This document shows positions 17,569-25,294 of a stretch of 64,000 bases of DNA, in pieces. The notes beneath the pieces are model-generated. The model saw nothing but the letters and a program-made list of their open reading frames with translations. It did no database searches and had not been told where the DNA came from. The position numbers and the translations under genes are program-made. The stretch comes from Flavobacteriaceae bacterium CRH (lineage in GTDB: Bacteria; Bacteroidota; Bacteroidia; Flavobacteriales; Flavobacteriaceae). Every line of letters starts with the position of its first letter. Position 1 is the first letter of the stretch. The stretch is taken from positions 1 to 64,000 of the forward strand of contig LMAJ01000027.1 in NCBI GenBank assembly GCA_001507425.1. Direction: 5' to 3'.

Positions 17569-17988
17569 ATGAGCACACTAACAAAACCAAACCATATAGG
17601 ACGAAAAATTAGCCGAATTCGTGAACTTCGTGACATGAAGCAAGAAGCTCTGGCACAAGCTTTAGGAACGAACCAACAAGCTATTTCTGCTCTTGAAAAC
17701 AGCGAAACGATAGATGATGAAAAGCTTGGTCAAATAGCAAAAGCTTTAGGCGTTAGTGTTGAAGCTCTTAAAAATTTTTCAGATGAAGCTGCGATTAATT
17801 ATTTTAATAATTTCTATGATAATAGCGCAAAAGGACAAATATTAAATAATTCTTGCAGTCATCTTACATTTAATCCTTTAGAAAAGTTAGTTGAGTCTTA
17901 TGAAGAAAATAAAAAACTGTACGAACGTTTAGTTCAGGCAGAAAAAGATAAAGTTGAGTTTTTAGAAAAATTACTAAAAGAAAAATAA
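17569..17988 (+). CDS. XRE-family helix-turn-helix regulator
   Basis: The 139-residue protein has an N-terminal Cro/C1-type HTH (about 10-65). Its recognition helix is in NQQAISALENSE, preceded by MKQEALAQALGT. A C-terminal predicted coiled coil (about 105-139, many E/K/L heptads) probably mediates dimerisation. Such proteins are DNA-binding regulators. The target is unknown, but a 21-22-bp spaced CCTAAA array lies just downstream and is a natural candidate. The gene ends in its own terminator and stands alone. Confidence 0.85.
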   Translation: MSTLTKPNHIGRKISRIRELRDMKQEALAQALGTNQQAISALENSETIDDEKLGQIAKALGVSVEALKNFSDEAAINYFNNFYDNSAKGQILNNSCSHLTFNPLEKLVESYEENKKLYERLVQAEKDKVEFLEKLLKEK

Positions 17989-18013
17989 AAGTCTCTAACG
18001 AGATTTAAACATA

Positions 18014-18047
18014 AAAAAAAGCATCAGCCAAGGTTGATGCTTTTTTT
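18014..18047 (+). terminator. Intrinsic terminator of the XRE gene
   Basis: A 13-bp stem (18014-18026 with 18035-18047) encloses an 8-base loop, with A-run and T-run flanks. It lies 26 bp after the stop codon. Confidence 0.85.
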
Positions 18048-18050
18048 ATG

Positions 18051-18180
18051 CCGTTTAGCCTAAAACGTCCTCTGTTTAGGTCTTAACGTGATGTTTTTAG
18101 CTCCTGAACCTAAAATTTTACCCCTCTGTACCTAAACGTTTGCCCTAATAACCTAAACACTTCACGGTAGAACCTAAAAG
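18051..18180. repeat. Iteron-like CCTAAA array
   Basis: CCTAAA occurs at 18059, 18109, 18131, 18152 and 18173. The last four are spaced 22, 21 and 21 bp apart, about two helical turns. An inverted copy (TTTAGG) lies at 18075-18080. The bases between copies are not conserved, so only the short word is repeated. This resembles a row of protein-binding sites more than a decaying gene. Confidence 0.6.
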
Positions 18181-18219
18181 CGGGGCTTTTTTTAGTACTG
18201 TTTGGTTTTTTGTTTTCGC

Positions 18220-18541
18220 TAGCGTTGGTTTTTGTTTTCGCTAGCGCGAGCGTCCCGCTCGTGACTATTTTCAAATTTTAGCGAATTTTTATCGATTTTG
18301 ATTGCATTCACGACCGGGACACTCGCGCTAAGCTGAGTAATTTTTTTTTTTTGTCATCCTGAGGAACGAAGGATCACACACGTGACTCCACAATAAAAGT
18401 CGCCAATCTTTGTCGAGCTTCTAGTGTGATCCTTCGTCCCTCAGGATGACAAACTTGTGGTTACTTTGTGTATTCAGATTTTTAGCGAATTTTAATTGAT
18501 TTTGATTGCGTTCACGAGTGGGACACTTGTTGCGCTAGCGG
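18220..18541. repeat. Nested palindromic repeats in a gene-free gap
   Basis: Three nested parts fill this gene-free stretch. First, GCTAGCGCGAGCGTCCCGC (18240 on) is mirrored at 18308-18333 with two mismatches and one indel. Second, a hairpin with arms 18351-18379 and 18424-18452 (28 of 29 matches, 44-base loop) is built from TCATCCTGAGGAACGAAGG. Third, a further degenerate copy of the first arm lies at 18508-18541. The G+C content is well above the flanking genes. No coding potential is seen in the 562-bp gap from 17989 to 18550. Confidence 0.75.
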
Positions 18542-18550
18542 TGATATCTT

Positions 18551-19651
18551 TTAATTAAGAAATTCATTTATTAGTTCAACTTTTTGATTAATGTATTTAA
18601 TAATTTCTGTGGGTTTTATTTCTGTTTCCTTAAAGCCAAAAATATTGTTATTACAGCTATTACAATATTCTCCAATTTCATTTGATTTGTTTCCACATTC
18701 ACAGTTCCAAACTTCTCTTTCTTTCGAAGATAATAGTTGTTTTTTTGATGAAATTTCACCTCTTTCTTTAAAATTAGAAATTATAAAATCTTTAATTTTA
18801 TTTAAGTACTCAACATCCTTTTTATCATAAAATGGCTTGTCATAAGTTACTATTGTAAGTCCTATTTTTTGTTTTTTGAAATCTAAATTATTAATTAAGC
18901 TTAAACTTTTTTCGCTATCAAATAAATTTAAAATTTTTATAATTCGAGATAGATATAGTGCAATTCGGTAATTTGTTTCAGTCTCTATTCTGTCATACAA
19001 TAAGTTTATTTTCTCTTTTTCGTCCAAAGAATCTAAATAACTTATGAAATTTCTATTAAATGCATTAGTTGTATCTAATACTGATTGAAAACTTTCTATT
19101 TCTGGAGTGTAGTTTTTTAATATGTATGGGAAAACTTCATGAATTTGATTAGATGTTATAAAATTCCAAATTTCTTCATTGTAATAAGTCAGAGTTCCAT
19201 TTTTTGTTTTTTCAATTATTTCTTTTTTCTGCCTTAAATTATTTATTTTTTCAAAACCAACGTTTTCAAATTTTCCATTTAATAATACTGAAAAATTATT
19301 TTTTTCATCTTTTTCAATAATAACGGCAGTTCCAATTGCCGTTAACATAAACATAGATTTCCCTTTTCCTGAAATTTCATCCATATCTATAGTGAGTCCG
19401 ATCACACAATTAGCACCAATTTCATGTGCATTATATTTTATACTTTCAATAGCTTCATTGTAAAGTGAAGATAATTGTTTTTGATATGAATTTGATCGAC
19501 CACCGAAGACATCTGTAATACCTCCTAAAAAATCGCTAAATAAATTAGTTCCAGCTACTATATGTGCTGAAACAGGTTTTAAGTGTTTTTTTATTTTCAA
19601 ACCTTCTGCTGAAGAAGTTGTTAGTACTAATATATCTTTAGGATTTGCCAT
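18551..19651 (-). CDS. YbjQ/UPF0145 domain protein with C-terminal zinc ribbon
   Basis: Residues 5-115 match the YbjQ (DUF74, heavy-metal-binding-like) domain: an early VSAHIVAGTN, GGRSNSYQ, GANCVIGLTID and a closing TAIGTAVII. A middle region (about 120-310) is mostly helical with no family I recognise. A four-cysteine zinc ribbon follows (Cys317, Cys319, Cys330, Cys333; CEC...CNSC). Stand-alone YbjQ proteins are about 105 residues, so this 366-residue fusion is unusual. The coding DNA looks more A+T-rich than its neighbours and is flanked by repeats, which may mark acquired DNA. The molecular function is unknown. Confidence 0.75.
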   Translation of the reverse strand: MANPKDILVLTTSSAEGLKIKKHLKPVSAHIVAGTNLFSDFLGGITDVFGGRSNSYQKQLSSLYNEAIESIKYNAHEIGANCVIGLTIDMDEISGKGKSMFMLTAIGTAVIIEKDEKNNFSVLLNGKFENVGFEKINNLRQKKEIIEKTKNGTLTYYNEEIWNFITSNQIHEVFPYILKNYTPEIESFQSVLDTTNAFNRNFISYLDSLDEKEKINLLYDRIETETNYRIALYLSRIIKILNLFDSEKSLSLINNLDFKKQKIGLTIVTYDKPFYDKKDVEYLNKIKDFIISNFKERGEISSKKQLLSSKEREVWNCECGNKSNEIGEYCNSCNNNIFGFKETEIKPTEIIKYINQKVELINEFLN

Positions 19652-19767
19652 GTATAGATTTTTTTCGCTAGTAATGTTAACTAATAATTTTCAAATATAG
19701 AATCTCTTAAAACAGTAATATTACGGAAATCCATAATGCCATTATTTTTTTTCATAACTCATTTTAC

Positions 19768-19890
19768 CTTTGTCAAAGTTTCAAACTTTGACAAAGATTT
19801 TCACGAAAAGCTTCGTGATCTCAGCGTTTTCTAAACACCACTCAAAATAAAAAAACCTTAGCGAACTTTGCGGTAAAAAAACGCTACAGT
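19768..19890. repeat. CTTTGTCAAAGTTT palindrome and CTTTGCGG words
   Basis: A perfect 14-bp inverted repeat with a single central base (19768-19781 and 19783-19796) lies between the M14 peptidase and the YbjQ gene. It is followed by CACGAAAAGCTTCGTG (19802-19817) and a CTTAGCGAA/CTTTGCGGT pair at 19856-19875. The word TTGTCAAAGTTTC recurs at the coaD stop codon. Confidence 0.65.
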
Positions 19891-19895
19891 AAAAA

Positions 19896-21623
19896 TTAAA
19901 GCACCCGATAAACAGGATACTGCAAATGCGCCTTTTCATAATAAACAGAATGTTTGTAAATCCAATTTAATTGCGCGTCAGGGTTTTTAGCAAACTCGAT
20001 ATCAGTTTGTTTTTTAGATTCTAATTCAGCTTTTAGAGCAGGATTTTCTTTTAAAAGTTTCGCAGCCGTATCTTCAAAAATATATTCAGAATAATGTTCT
20101 TTTTGCTGTAAAATAGGGTCGAAGAAATTCCAGTTAAAGAAAGAATCAACGCCTTCAGGTTCAAAAGCTTCTACTACATATTTTACACCTTTTTGGTTTG
20201 TGGGAACTATATAATCGCCTTTGGCAAAAGCCATTTTTACTGTTTTAGCATTTACAGTGGTATTGTAGTGTAAATAATGACCTTCATATGCATTTGCAAC
20301 CGTTTTGAAATTGGCAATTTTATAACTTTCAACTTCTATAATCGTGTCATTTTTAAGCTGAGAATACGCAATGTTATTGTTTTTTAGCAAATCAATAACA
20401 TTCCAATAACCACGCGGAATAATATAGGCTGTCGGAATCACAACTTCTTTCGCAGACTTGAATTCTTTAATATACGGAACGTCCTTTTTAAACGGTTTGC
20501 TTCGGTCATAATACAAACGATTTCCAGTTGTGGCTTCGCTTTTTTTGTAACTGGCTTCATATCCTAAAAATGAAAAAGTGGTTGCTTTTGTGCTGTCTAA
20601 TTCCCATTTCAAAGTATATTGTTTTTTAGGCTGATATTGCTCTAAATTCTTTACTCTTAAATCTTTTATCTTTTGATAATTCGCATCCGTAAAATCCAAA
20701 GTCGATTTGGTGTATTCGTATGTCATTTTTACACGTTCGGCATATTTTTTCAGCATGTGTGTTTCAACCACAAACCCGATCGTATTAAATAGGGAAGTGT
20801 AGCCCGTTGTATATCTCGGACTATCAACAAACTGACCGAAACCTTTGTCCGGTGTATCTTTAAAAGAATCAACATAAGGCGTTGTTTCGATTTTCTTTTG
20901 CTGCAAATCTTTAACCAGCGCCGGCATCATTTCGGTATTCATAAAATCGCCCAAAACAGTTCCTAATTTGTTATGCTGAGTCATAATATAAGTCAGTTTG
21001 TATTGATAATCAGATCCGTTGCTTACGTGATTATCAATAAACACATCGGCATTTATTTTCTGGAAAATCTCTACAAAACTCTTGGTATTTCTGGTGTCGG
21101 ATTTCATTAAATCGCGGTTCAAATCATAGTTTCGGGCATTTCCCCTAAAACCATAAATTTCAGGCCCGTCCTGATTGGCGCGCGTGGTTGAATTTCGATT
21201 TAAAGCACCGCCAATATTATAAACCGGAATGGTAACCAAAACGGTGTTTTTTGGCGCTTTGAGTTTTCCAATTGCTAAATCTCTGTAGAATTGCATTGTC
21301 GCATCGATTCCGTCAGGTTCTCCGGCGTGAATTCCGTTATTGATAAAAAGTACTGCTTTGTTTTTCTGAATTTTCTCAAAATCAAATTCCTTTTCAGGAT
21401 TGTAAACCACCATGTGCAAAGGTTCTCCGGAATCTGTCAGACCCATTTCTTTAATCTGAATCACGGGGAAATCATTTGCCAAAAGTTTATAATAAGCAAT
21501 AGTTTCAGCATACGAAGCCGATTGATTTCCGTTTCCTTTCTCAAAAAAAGTATCGTATTTTTTATTGTTCTGAGCGAAAATTGCGATGGTGAAAAGTAAA
21601 AAGGGTAATGTAAAAAGTTTCAT
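19896..21623 (-). CDS. Exported M14-family zinc carboxypeptidase
   Basis: The start chosen gives MKLFTLPFLLFTIAIFAQ, a signal peptide. The open frame continues 85 codons upstream only through an intergenic hairpin repeat, so the longer start is rejected. In the 575-residue form the zinc ligands are His99 and Glu102 (GIHAGEPDG) and His199 (IDNHVSNG). Substrate-binding Arg and Asn lie in NARNYDLNRD (162-171). A C-terminal beta-rich region follows from about 330. It should trim C-terminal residues from peptides in the periplasm or outside. The gene stands alone. Confidence 0.88.
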   Translation of the reverse strand: MKLFTLPFLLFTIAIFAQNNKKYDTFFEKGNGNQSASYAETIAYYKLLANDFPVIQIKEMGLTDSGEPLHMVVYNPEKEFDFEKIQKNKAVLFINNGIHAGEPDGIDATMQFYRDLAIGKLKAPKNTVLVTIPVYNIGGALNRNSTTRANQDGPEIYGFRGNARNYDLNRDLMKSDTRNTKSFVEIFQKINADVFIDNHVSNGSDYQYKLTYIMTQHNKLGTVLGDFMNTEMMPALVKDLQQKKIETTPYVDSFKDTPDKGFGQFVDSPRYTTGYTSLFNTIGFVVETHMLKKYAERVKMTYEYTKSTLDFTDANYQKIKDLRVKNLEQYQPKKQYTLKWELDSTKATTFSFLGYEASYKKSEATTGNRLYYDRSKPFKKDVPYIKEFKSAKEVVIPTAYIIPRGYWNVIDLLKNNNIAYSQLKNDTIIEVESYKIANFKTVANAYEGHYLHYNTTVNAKTVKMAFAKGDYIVPTNQKGVKYVVEAFEPEGVDSFFNWNFFDPILQQKEHYSEYIFEDTAAKLLKENPALKAELESKKQTDIEFAKNPDAQLNWIYKHSVYYEKAHLQYPVYRVL

Positions 21624-21684
21624 GATTTTGGTTTTAATAGGAATCAAATATAAAGTTTTATTTGTTTCAAGTTTCAGGTTATTG

Positions 21685-21779
21685 GTTTCACGCAGATTTT
21701 GCAGATTTAAGCAGATTTTTATTTTAGATAAAAAAAAATCTTTTTTAATCTGCTTAAATCTGCAAAATCTGCGTGAAAC
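21685..21779. repeat. Perfect 33-bp hairpin with 10-bp periodic arms
   Basis: The arms 21685-21717 and 21747-21779 are perfect reverse complements around a 29-base AT-rich loop. The left arm is a period-10 series (CGCAGATTTT, GCAGATTTAA, GCAGATTTTT). It lies in the divergent gap between the M14 gene and the helicase gene, where a terminator is not needed. A 30-base part recurs at 15278-15307. Confidence 0.9.
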
Positions 21780-21885
21780 AAAATCTTTGCGAACTTTGTG
21801 TAAACTTTTGCGCTCATTGCGGTAAAAAAACACAAAGCATTTCAACCTGAAACCTGAAACAAAGAAAACTTGAAACAAATTTAAC

Positions 21886-21893
21886 TACTTTTG
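21886..21893 (+). promoter_or_regulatory. Candidate -7 box of the helicase gene
   Basis: TACTTTTG matches TAnnTTTG and ends 4 bases before the ATG at 21898, so transcription would start at or next to the start codon (leaderless message). Confidence 0.5.
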
Positions 21894-21897
21894 CAAA

Positions 21898-23247
21898 ATG
21901 AATAAAAATCACCATTCCAATAACATACTTTCGAACTTAGGTATTGAGAGCCTGAACGAAATGCAGGAAGTTGCGCAAGATGCAATTTTAAATGATAATA
22001 ATGTTTTACTGCTTTCGCCTACAGGATCAGGAAAAACATTGGCTTTTTTGTTGCCTGTTTTAGAATTATTACAACCTGAAATCCTTTCGGTTCAGTGTTT
22101 AATTTTAGTGCCTTCGCGCGAATTAGGTTTGCAAATTGAGCAGGTTTGGAAAAAAATGGGAACGCAATACAAAGTCAATATTTGTTATGGCGGACACTCG
22201 ATTGATACTGAAATAAAAAATTTAAGCAATCCGCCAGCCGTTTTAATTGGAACTCCGGGCAGAATTGCAGACCATATTGACAGAGATACTTTTAGAACGG
22301 ATAAAATACAGACGCTGATTCTTGATGAATTCGACAAATCATTGCAATTGGGTTTTCATGAGCAAATGTCATATATTATTGGGAAACTAACGAAACTGAA
22401 CAAACGCGTTTTGGTTTCGGCAACATCAGATATTGAGATTCCGAGATATACCAGAGTTATAAATCCGACGGTTTTAGATTTTATTCCTGAGGAAGAAGAA
22501 AAAGCAAATCTTTCGATGAAAATGGTTGTTTCGCCAGCCAAAGATAAATTGACGAGTTTGTTTAATTTGATTTGTTCGTTGAAATCGCAATCGGCTATTA
22601 TATTTTGCAACCATCGCGATGCCGCAGAACGTATTAGCGATACTTTAAACGAAAAAGGAATTTATTCTACCTATTATCACGGCGGAATGGATCAGGAAGA
22701 ACGCGAACGCGCTTTGATTCAGTTTAGAAACGGAAGTATGAGTTACTTAATCACCACCGATTTAGCGGCTCGCGGACTGGATATTCCTGAAATGAAACAC
22801 GTAATTCATTATCATTTACCGCTAAAAGAAGATGAATTTACGCATCGTAACGGTCGTACGGCACGTATGCAGGCTTCCGGAACGGCCTATATCATCATTC
22901 ACGAAAGTGAAAAAAAACTGGATTATATTGATTACGGAATGGATGTTTTGAATGTAGAAAACACGACAACGTTACCAAAACCACCAGAATATCAAACGAT
23001 TTATATTAGCGGCGGAAAGAAAACAAAACTGAATAAAATTGATATTGTTGGTTTCTTTTCTCAAAAAGGAAAATTAGAAAAAGGCGATCTTGGTTTAATC
23101 GAGGTAAAGGATTTTGTTTCATTTGCTGCTGTAAAATACAACAAGGTAAAAGACTTGCTTCAGAATGTAAAAGAGGAGAAAATGAAGGGCAAAAAATTCA
23201 AAATTGAAATCGCCCGCAAGGTTGTAAAGAAAGAAGAAGAGCGCTAG
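21898..23247 (+). CDS. DEAD-box RNA helicase with DbpA-like C-terminal domain
   Basis: The 449-residue protein carries Walker A SPTGSGKT (40-47), motif Ib TPGRI, motif II DEFD in place of DEAD, motif III SAT, and motif VI HRNGRTAR. The last 70 or so residues (IDIVGFFSQKGKLEKGD onward) resemble the DbpA RNA-binding domain, which in E. coli DbpA recognises hairpin 92 of 23S rRNA. A role in large-subunit ribosome assembly is therefore likely. The DEFD variant is conservative and should still bind Mg-ATP. It is a monocistronic gene. Confidence 0.9.
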   Translation: MNKNHHSNNILSNLGIESLNEMQEVAQDAILNDNNVLLLSPTGSGKTLAFLLPVLELLQPEILSVQCLILVPSRELGLQIEQVWKKMGTQYKVNICYGGHSIDTEIKNLSNPPAVLIGTPGRIADHIDRDTFRTDKIQTLILDEFDKSLQLGFHEQMSYIIGKLTKLNKRVLVSATSDIEIPRYTRVINPTVLDFIPEEEEKANLSMKMVVSPAKDKLTSLFNLICSLKSQSAIIFCNHRDAAERISDTLNEKGIYSTYYHGGMDQEERERALIQFRNGSMSYLITTDLAARGLDIPEMKHVIHYHLPLKEDEFTHRNGRTARMQASGTAYIIIHESEKKLDYIDYGMDVLNVENTTTLPKPPEYQTIYISGGKKTKLNKIDIVGFFSQKGKLEKGDLGLIEVKDFVSFAAVKYNKVKDLLQNVKEEKMKGKKFKIEIARKVVKKEEER

Positions 23248-23471
23248 TTTTGTAGTTTTTTAACAATTTTAAATAAAAAAAATAAAGCCATTATGGTCAA
23301 AATTTAATCTTTAATTTATTGATTATTAAAAAGTTGCAATTATTTTATTTGTGTTTGAAATAATTTTAAACAAAAATCACAATTTAATGTTAATAAAAGA
23401 GCAATTTTAGAAGTAATTTTTCCTAATTTCGGCGTTTATATATTAGTAAAAAAATTAACCCCAAATCCTCT

Positions 23472-23918
23472 ATGAAAAAGATTATTACCCTTGCCGCGTT
23501 GTTCTTTAGTTTTGTTTCGTTTGCACAAATTAAAGTTCTTGAAACTGTACCAGTTGAAAAATTAGGAAAAGTAAATAACAATTATATTCAAAAAATTGGA
23601 GATGAATATACTGTTTATTATACTAGTATCCAAAACGATGACGATTCTTCACCAATCAGAAAGTTTTCATTTAAAAATGTAAACAACGATTATAATAGCC
23701 TTTATAGCATTATTATGGGAGGTTTTACTGCAAGCCCATTGTATGATATTAAATTAGAATTACCAAACAACTATATCTGGTTGCATTACACAGGAAGTGT
23801 TCTTCCTGAGAAAGCTACAGTTCAGTTTATGGTTTCAAGCAAAGAAGCTACTTCTGCTACAAGCAGCGTTTCTGAGCCATTCGTAAAAGATCAGATCAAT
23901 AAATTATTCCAAAAATAA
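23472..23918 (+). CDS. Small exported protein of unknown function
   Basis: The 148-residue product has a signal peptide (MKKIITLAALFFSFVSFA, cut before QIK) and a compact beta-rich mature part. I recognise no catalytic motif or family. It lies alone between the helicase gene and phnA and has its own strong terminator. Export is well supported; function is unknown. Confidence 0.75.
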   Translation: MKKIITLAALFFSFVSFAQIKVLETVPVEKLGKVNNNYIQKIGDEYTVYYTSIQNDDDSSPIRKFSFKNVNNDYNSLYSIIMGGFTASPLYDIKLELPNNYIWLHYTGSVLPEKATVQFMVSSKEATSATSSVSEPFVKDQINKLFQK

Positions 23919-23933
23919 TTTGCTTAAACATAA

Positions 23934-23965
23934 AAAAAAAGCTGTTCGATTGAACAGCTTTTTTT
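23934..23965 (+). terminator. Intrinsic terminator
   Basis: A 14-bp stem (AAAAAAAGCTGTTC with its complement, 23934-23947 and 23952-23965) encloses a 4-base loop and ends in a T run, just after the small exported protein gene. Confidence 0.85.
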
Positions 23966-24010
23966 ATGCTTAAAAGTTATGAGTTATGAATTCTGAGTTA
24001 AAAAAAAAGA

Positions 24011-24050
24011 CTTAGAATCTTAGCAACTTAGAACCTTAGTAACTTAGAAA
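24011..24050. repeat. Five-copy octamer array CTTAGnnn
   Basis: CTTAGAAT, CTTAGCAA, CTTAGAAC, CTTAGTAA and CTTAGAAA follow each other with an exact 8-bp period at the 3' side of phnA. The same CTTAG octamer series forms one arm of the 26689-26796 palindrome. Confidence 0.85.
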
Positions 24051-24059
24051 TCAGTATCT

Positions 24060-24638
24060 TTAAATCTTCTTCACATATTGCGTAATAATCACAATTTGCT
24101 GACCATCTACTTTTCCTTCAATATATTCAGCATTTTCATGGTCTAAACGAATGTTACGAACCGCAGTTCCTTGTTTGGCAACCATGCTGGATCCTTTTAC
24201 TTTCAAATCTTTAATTAAAACTACAGAATCTCCGTGTTCTAAAATAACGCCATTACTATCACGGTGAATAATTTTGTTTTCGTCATCTTCGCCTTCTCCG
24301 GTGGCTTGGGCCCAGGCAAGAGTATCTTCGTCTAAGTACATCATGTCCAGTAATTCCTGCGGCCATCCTGCAGAGCGCAAACGGCTTAACATTCTCCAGG
24401 CAACAACTTGTACGGCTACATTTTCATTCCACATGCTGTCGTTTAGACTTCTCCAGTGATTTAAATCTACATTATCTGGGTTTTCAATTTGGTCAATACA
24501 GGTGTTACAGGCAAATATAGCTTCATCAATACCACCTTTTTGAGTTGGTAATACCTGATATACTTTTAGGTTTTCTACAGCGCCACAAAGTTCACATTTA
24601 GATCCGCTACGTTTGTTTAATTCTCTTTCGATGCTCAT
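24060..24638 (-). CDS. PhnA/YjdM-type zinc-ribbon protein
   Basis: The 192-residue protein has an N-terminal zinc ribbon (CELCG near 15-19 and CNTC near 45-48) and the C-terminal PhnA domain (about 125-192) with HGDSVVLIKDLKVKGSS. A middle segment of about 70 residues is extra compared with E. coli YjdM (about 110). Despite the name, the family is not shown to act in phosphonate use and its biochemical role is unsettled. There are no phn genes nearby. It is monocistronic on the minus strand. Confidence 0.85.
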   Translation of the reverse strand: MSIERELNKRSGSKCELCGAVENLKVYQVLPTQKGGIDEAIFACNTCIDQIENPDNVDLNHWRSLNDSMWNENVAVQVVAWRMLSRLRSAGWPQELLDMMYLDEDTLAWAQATGEGEDDENKIIHRDSNGVILEHGDSVVLIKDLKVKGSSMVAKQGTAVRNIRLDHENAEYIEGKVDGQQIVIITQYVKKI

Positions 24639-24724
24639 TATTTATTGTTTGTTTTAAAAATGCGAAATTACTTATAATTGCATTCGCTTGCAAGTTTATG
24701 GTTTCTGATTATCCACAGTTTTTT

Positions 24725-24806
24725 GTGATAATACGTTTTTTGTATGGATTAAAATCCATCCCTACAAAATGGTTCAAGCCTACGGCTTTATTTTGTCAAA
24801 GTTTCG
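24725..24806. repeat. Dispersed repeat reaching into the coaD stop codon
   Basis: The segment includes GGATTAAAATCC (palindrome), CATCCCTACAAAATGGTTCA and GCCTACGGCTT, wording I recall from Flavobacterium intergenic repeats. It ends with TTGTCAAAGTTTC, identical to part of the 19768-19796 palindrome. The coaD stop codon and last codons lie in this last word. Confidence 0.5.
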
Positions 24807-25257
24807 CCGCCCTAACTGCATCCGGAACCAGCAATTCATATTCGCCGCCATTTCGCAATACATCACGAACAATGCTTGAACTTATATAAGATGTTTTGGC
24901 AGCGGTCAATAAAAAGACCGTTTCAATTTTAGAAAGGCGTCTGTTAGTGTGTGCAATGGCTTTTTCGAATTCGAAATCGGCCGGGTTGCGCAAACCTCTT
25001 AAAATGAAATTCGCTTTTAAGTTTTTTGCCAAATCGATTGTCAATCCTTCATAAGTAATAACTGAAATTTTTGGTTCGTCTTTGAAAGTTTCTTCGATAA
25101 AACGTTTTCTTTCTTCTAATGAAAACATGTATTTTTTTTCGGCATTAACACCAATGGCAATTACGATTTCATCAAAAAGTGAAATCCCTCTTTTGATAAT
25201 ATCTTCGTGACCTAATGTAATAGGGTCAAAAGATCCTGGAAATATGGCTTTTCTCAT
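24796..25257 (-). CDS. coaD: Phosphopantetheine adenylyltransferase
   Basis: The enzyme transfers AMP from ATP to 4'-phosphopantetheine, giving dephospho-CoA, the penultimate CoA step. The 153 residues contain the nucleotidyltransferase motif SFDPITLGH (9-17) with His17, the RGLRNPADFEFE block, and the closing YISSSIVR (ISSS motif). The last residues (AAKL) and the stop codon fall in a dispersed repeat, so the C-terminal tail may be repeat-derived. It is the last gene of a run with two zinc-ribbon membrane proteins. Confidence 0.97.
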   Translation of the reverse strand: MRKAIFPGSFDPITLGHEDIIKRGISLFDEIVIAIGVNAEKKYMFSLEERKRFIEETFKDEPKISVITYEGLTIDLAKNLKANFILRGLRNPADFEFEKAIAHTNRRLSKIETVFLLTAAKTSYISSSIVRDVLRNGGEYELLVPDAVRAAKL

Positions 25258-25294
25258 TTTTTTTTCTTTTAAGGTTCAAAGCTGCAAAGGCTTT

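Noticed and set aside
18051..18180. CCTAAA row considered as a CRISPR remnant or plasmid origin
   Set aside because: The repeats are six bases with no cas genes; no replication gene lies nearby, so origin iterons are unsupported.
17230..19900. Prophage or integrative element around the XRE regulator
   Set aside because: There is no integrase, terminase, attachment repeat or tRNA; an XRE gene and repeats alone are not enough.
21624..21878. Longer M14 peptidase start adding 85 residues
   Set aside because: The added region is the 33-bp hairpin repeat read as protein; a signal peptide starts cleanly at 21623.
24060..24638. Phosphonate use from the phnA name
   Set aside because: No C-P lyase or phosphonatase gene is present, and the family is not tied to that pathway.
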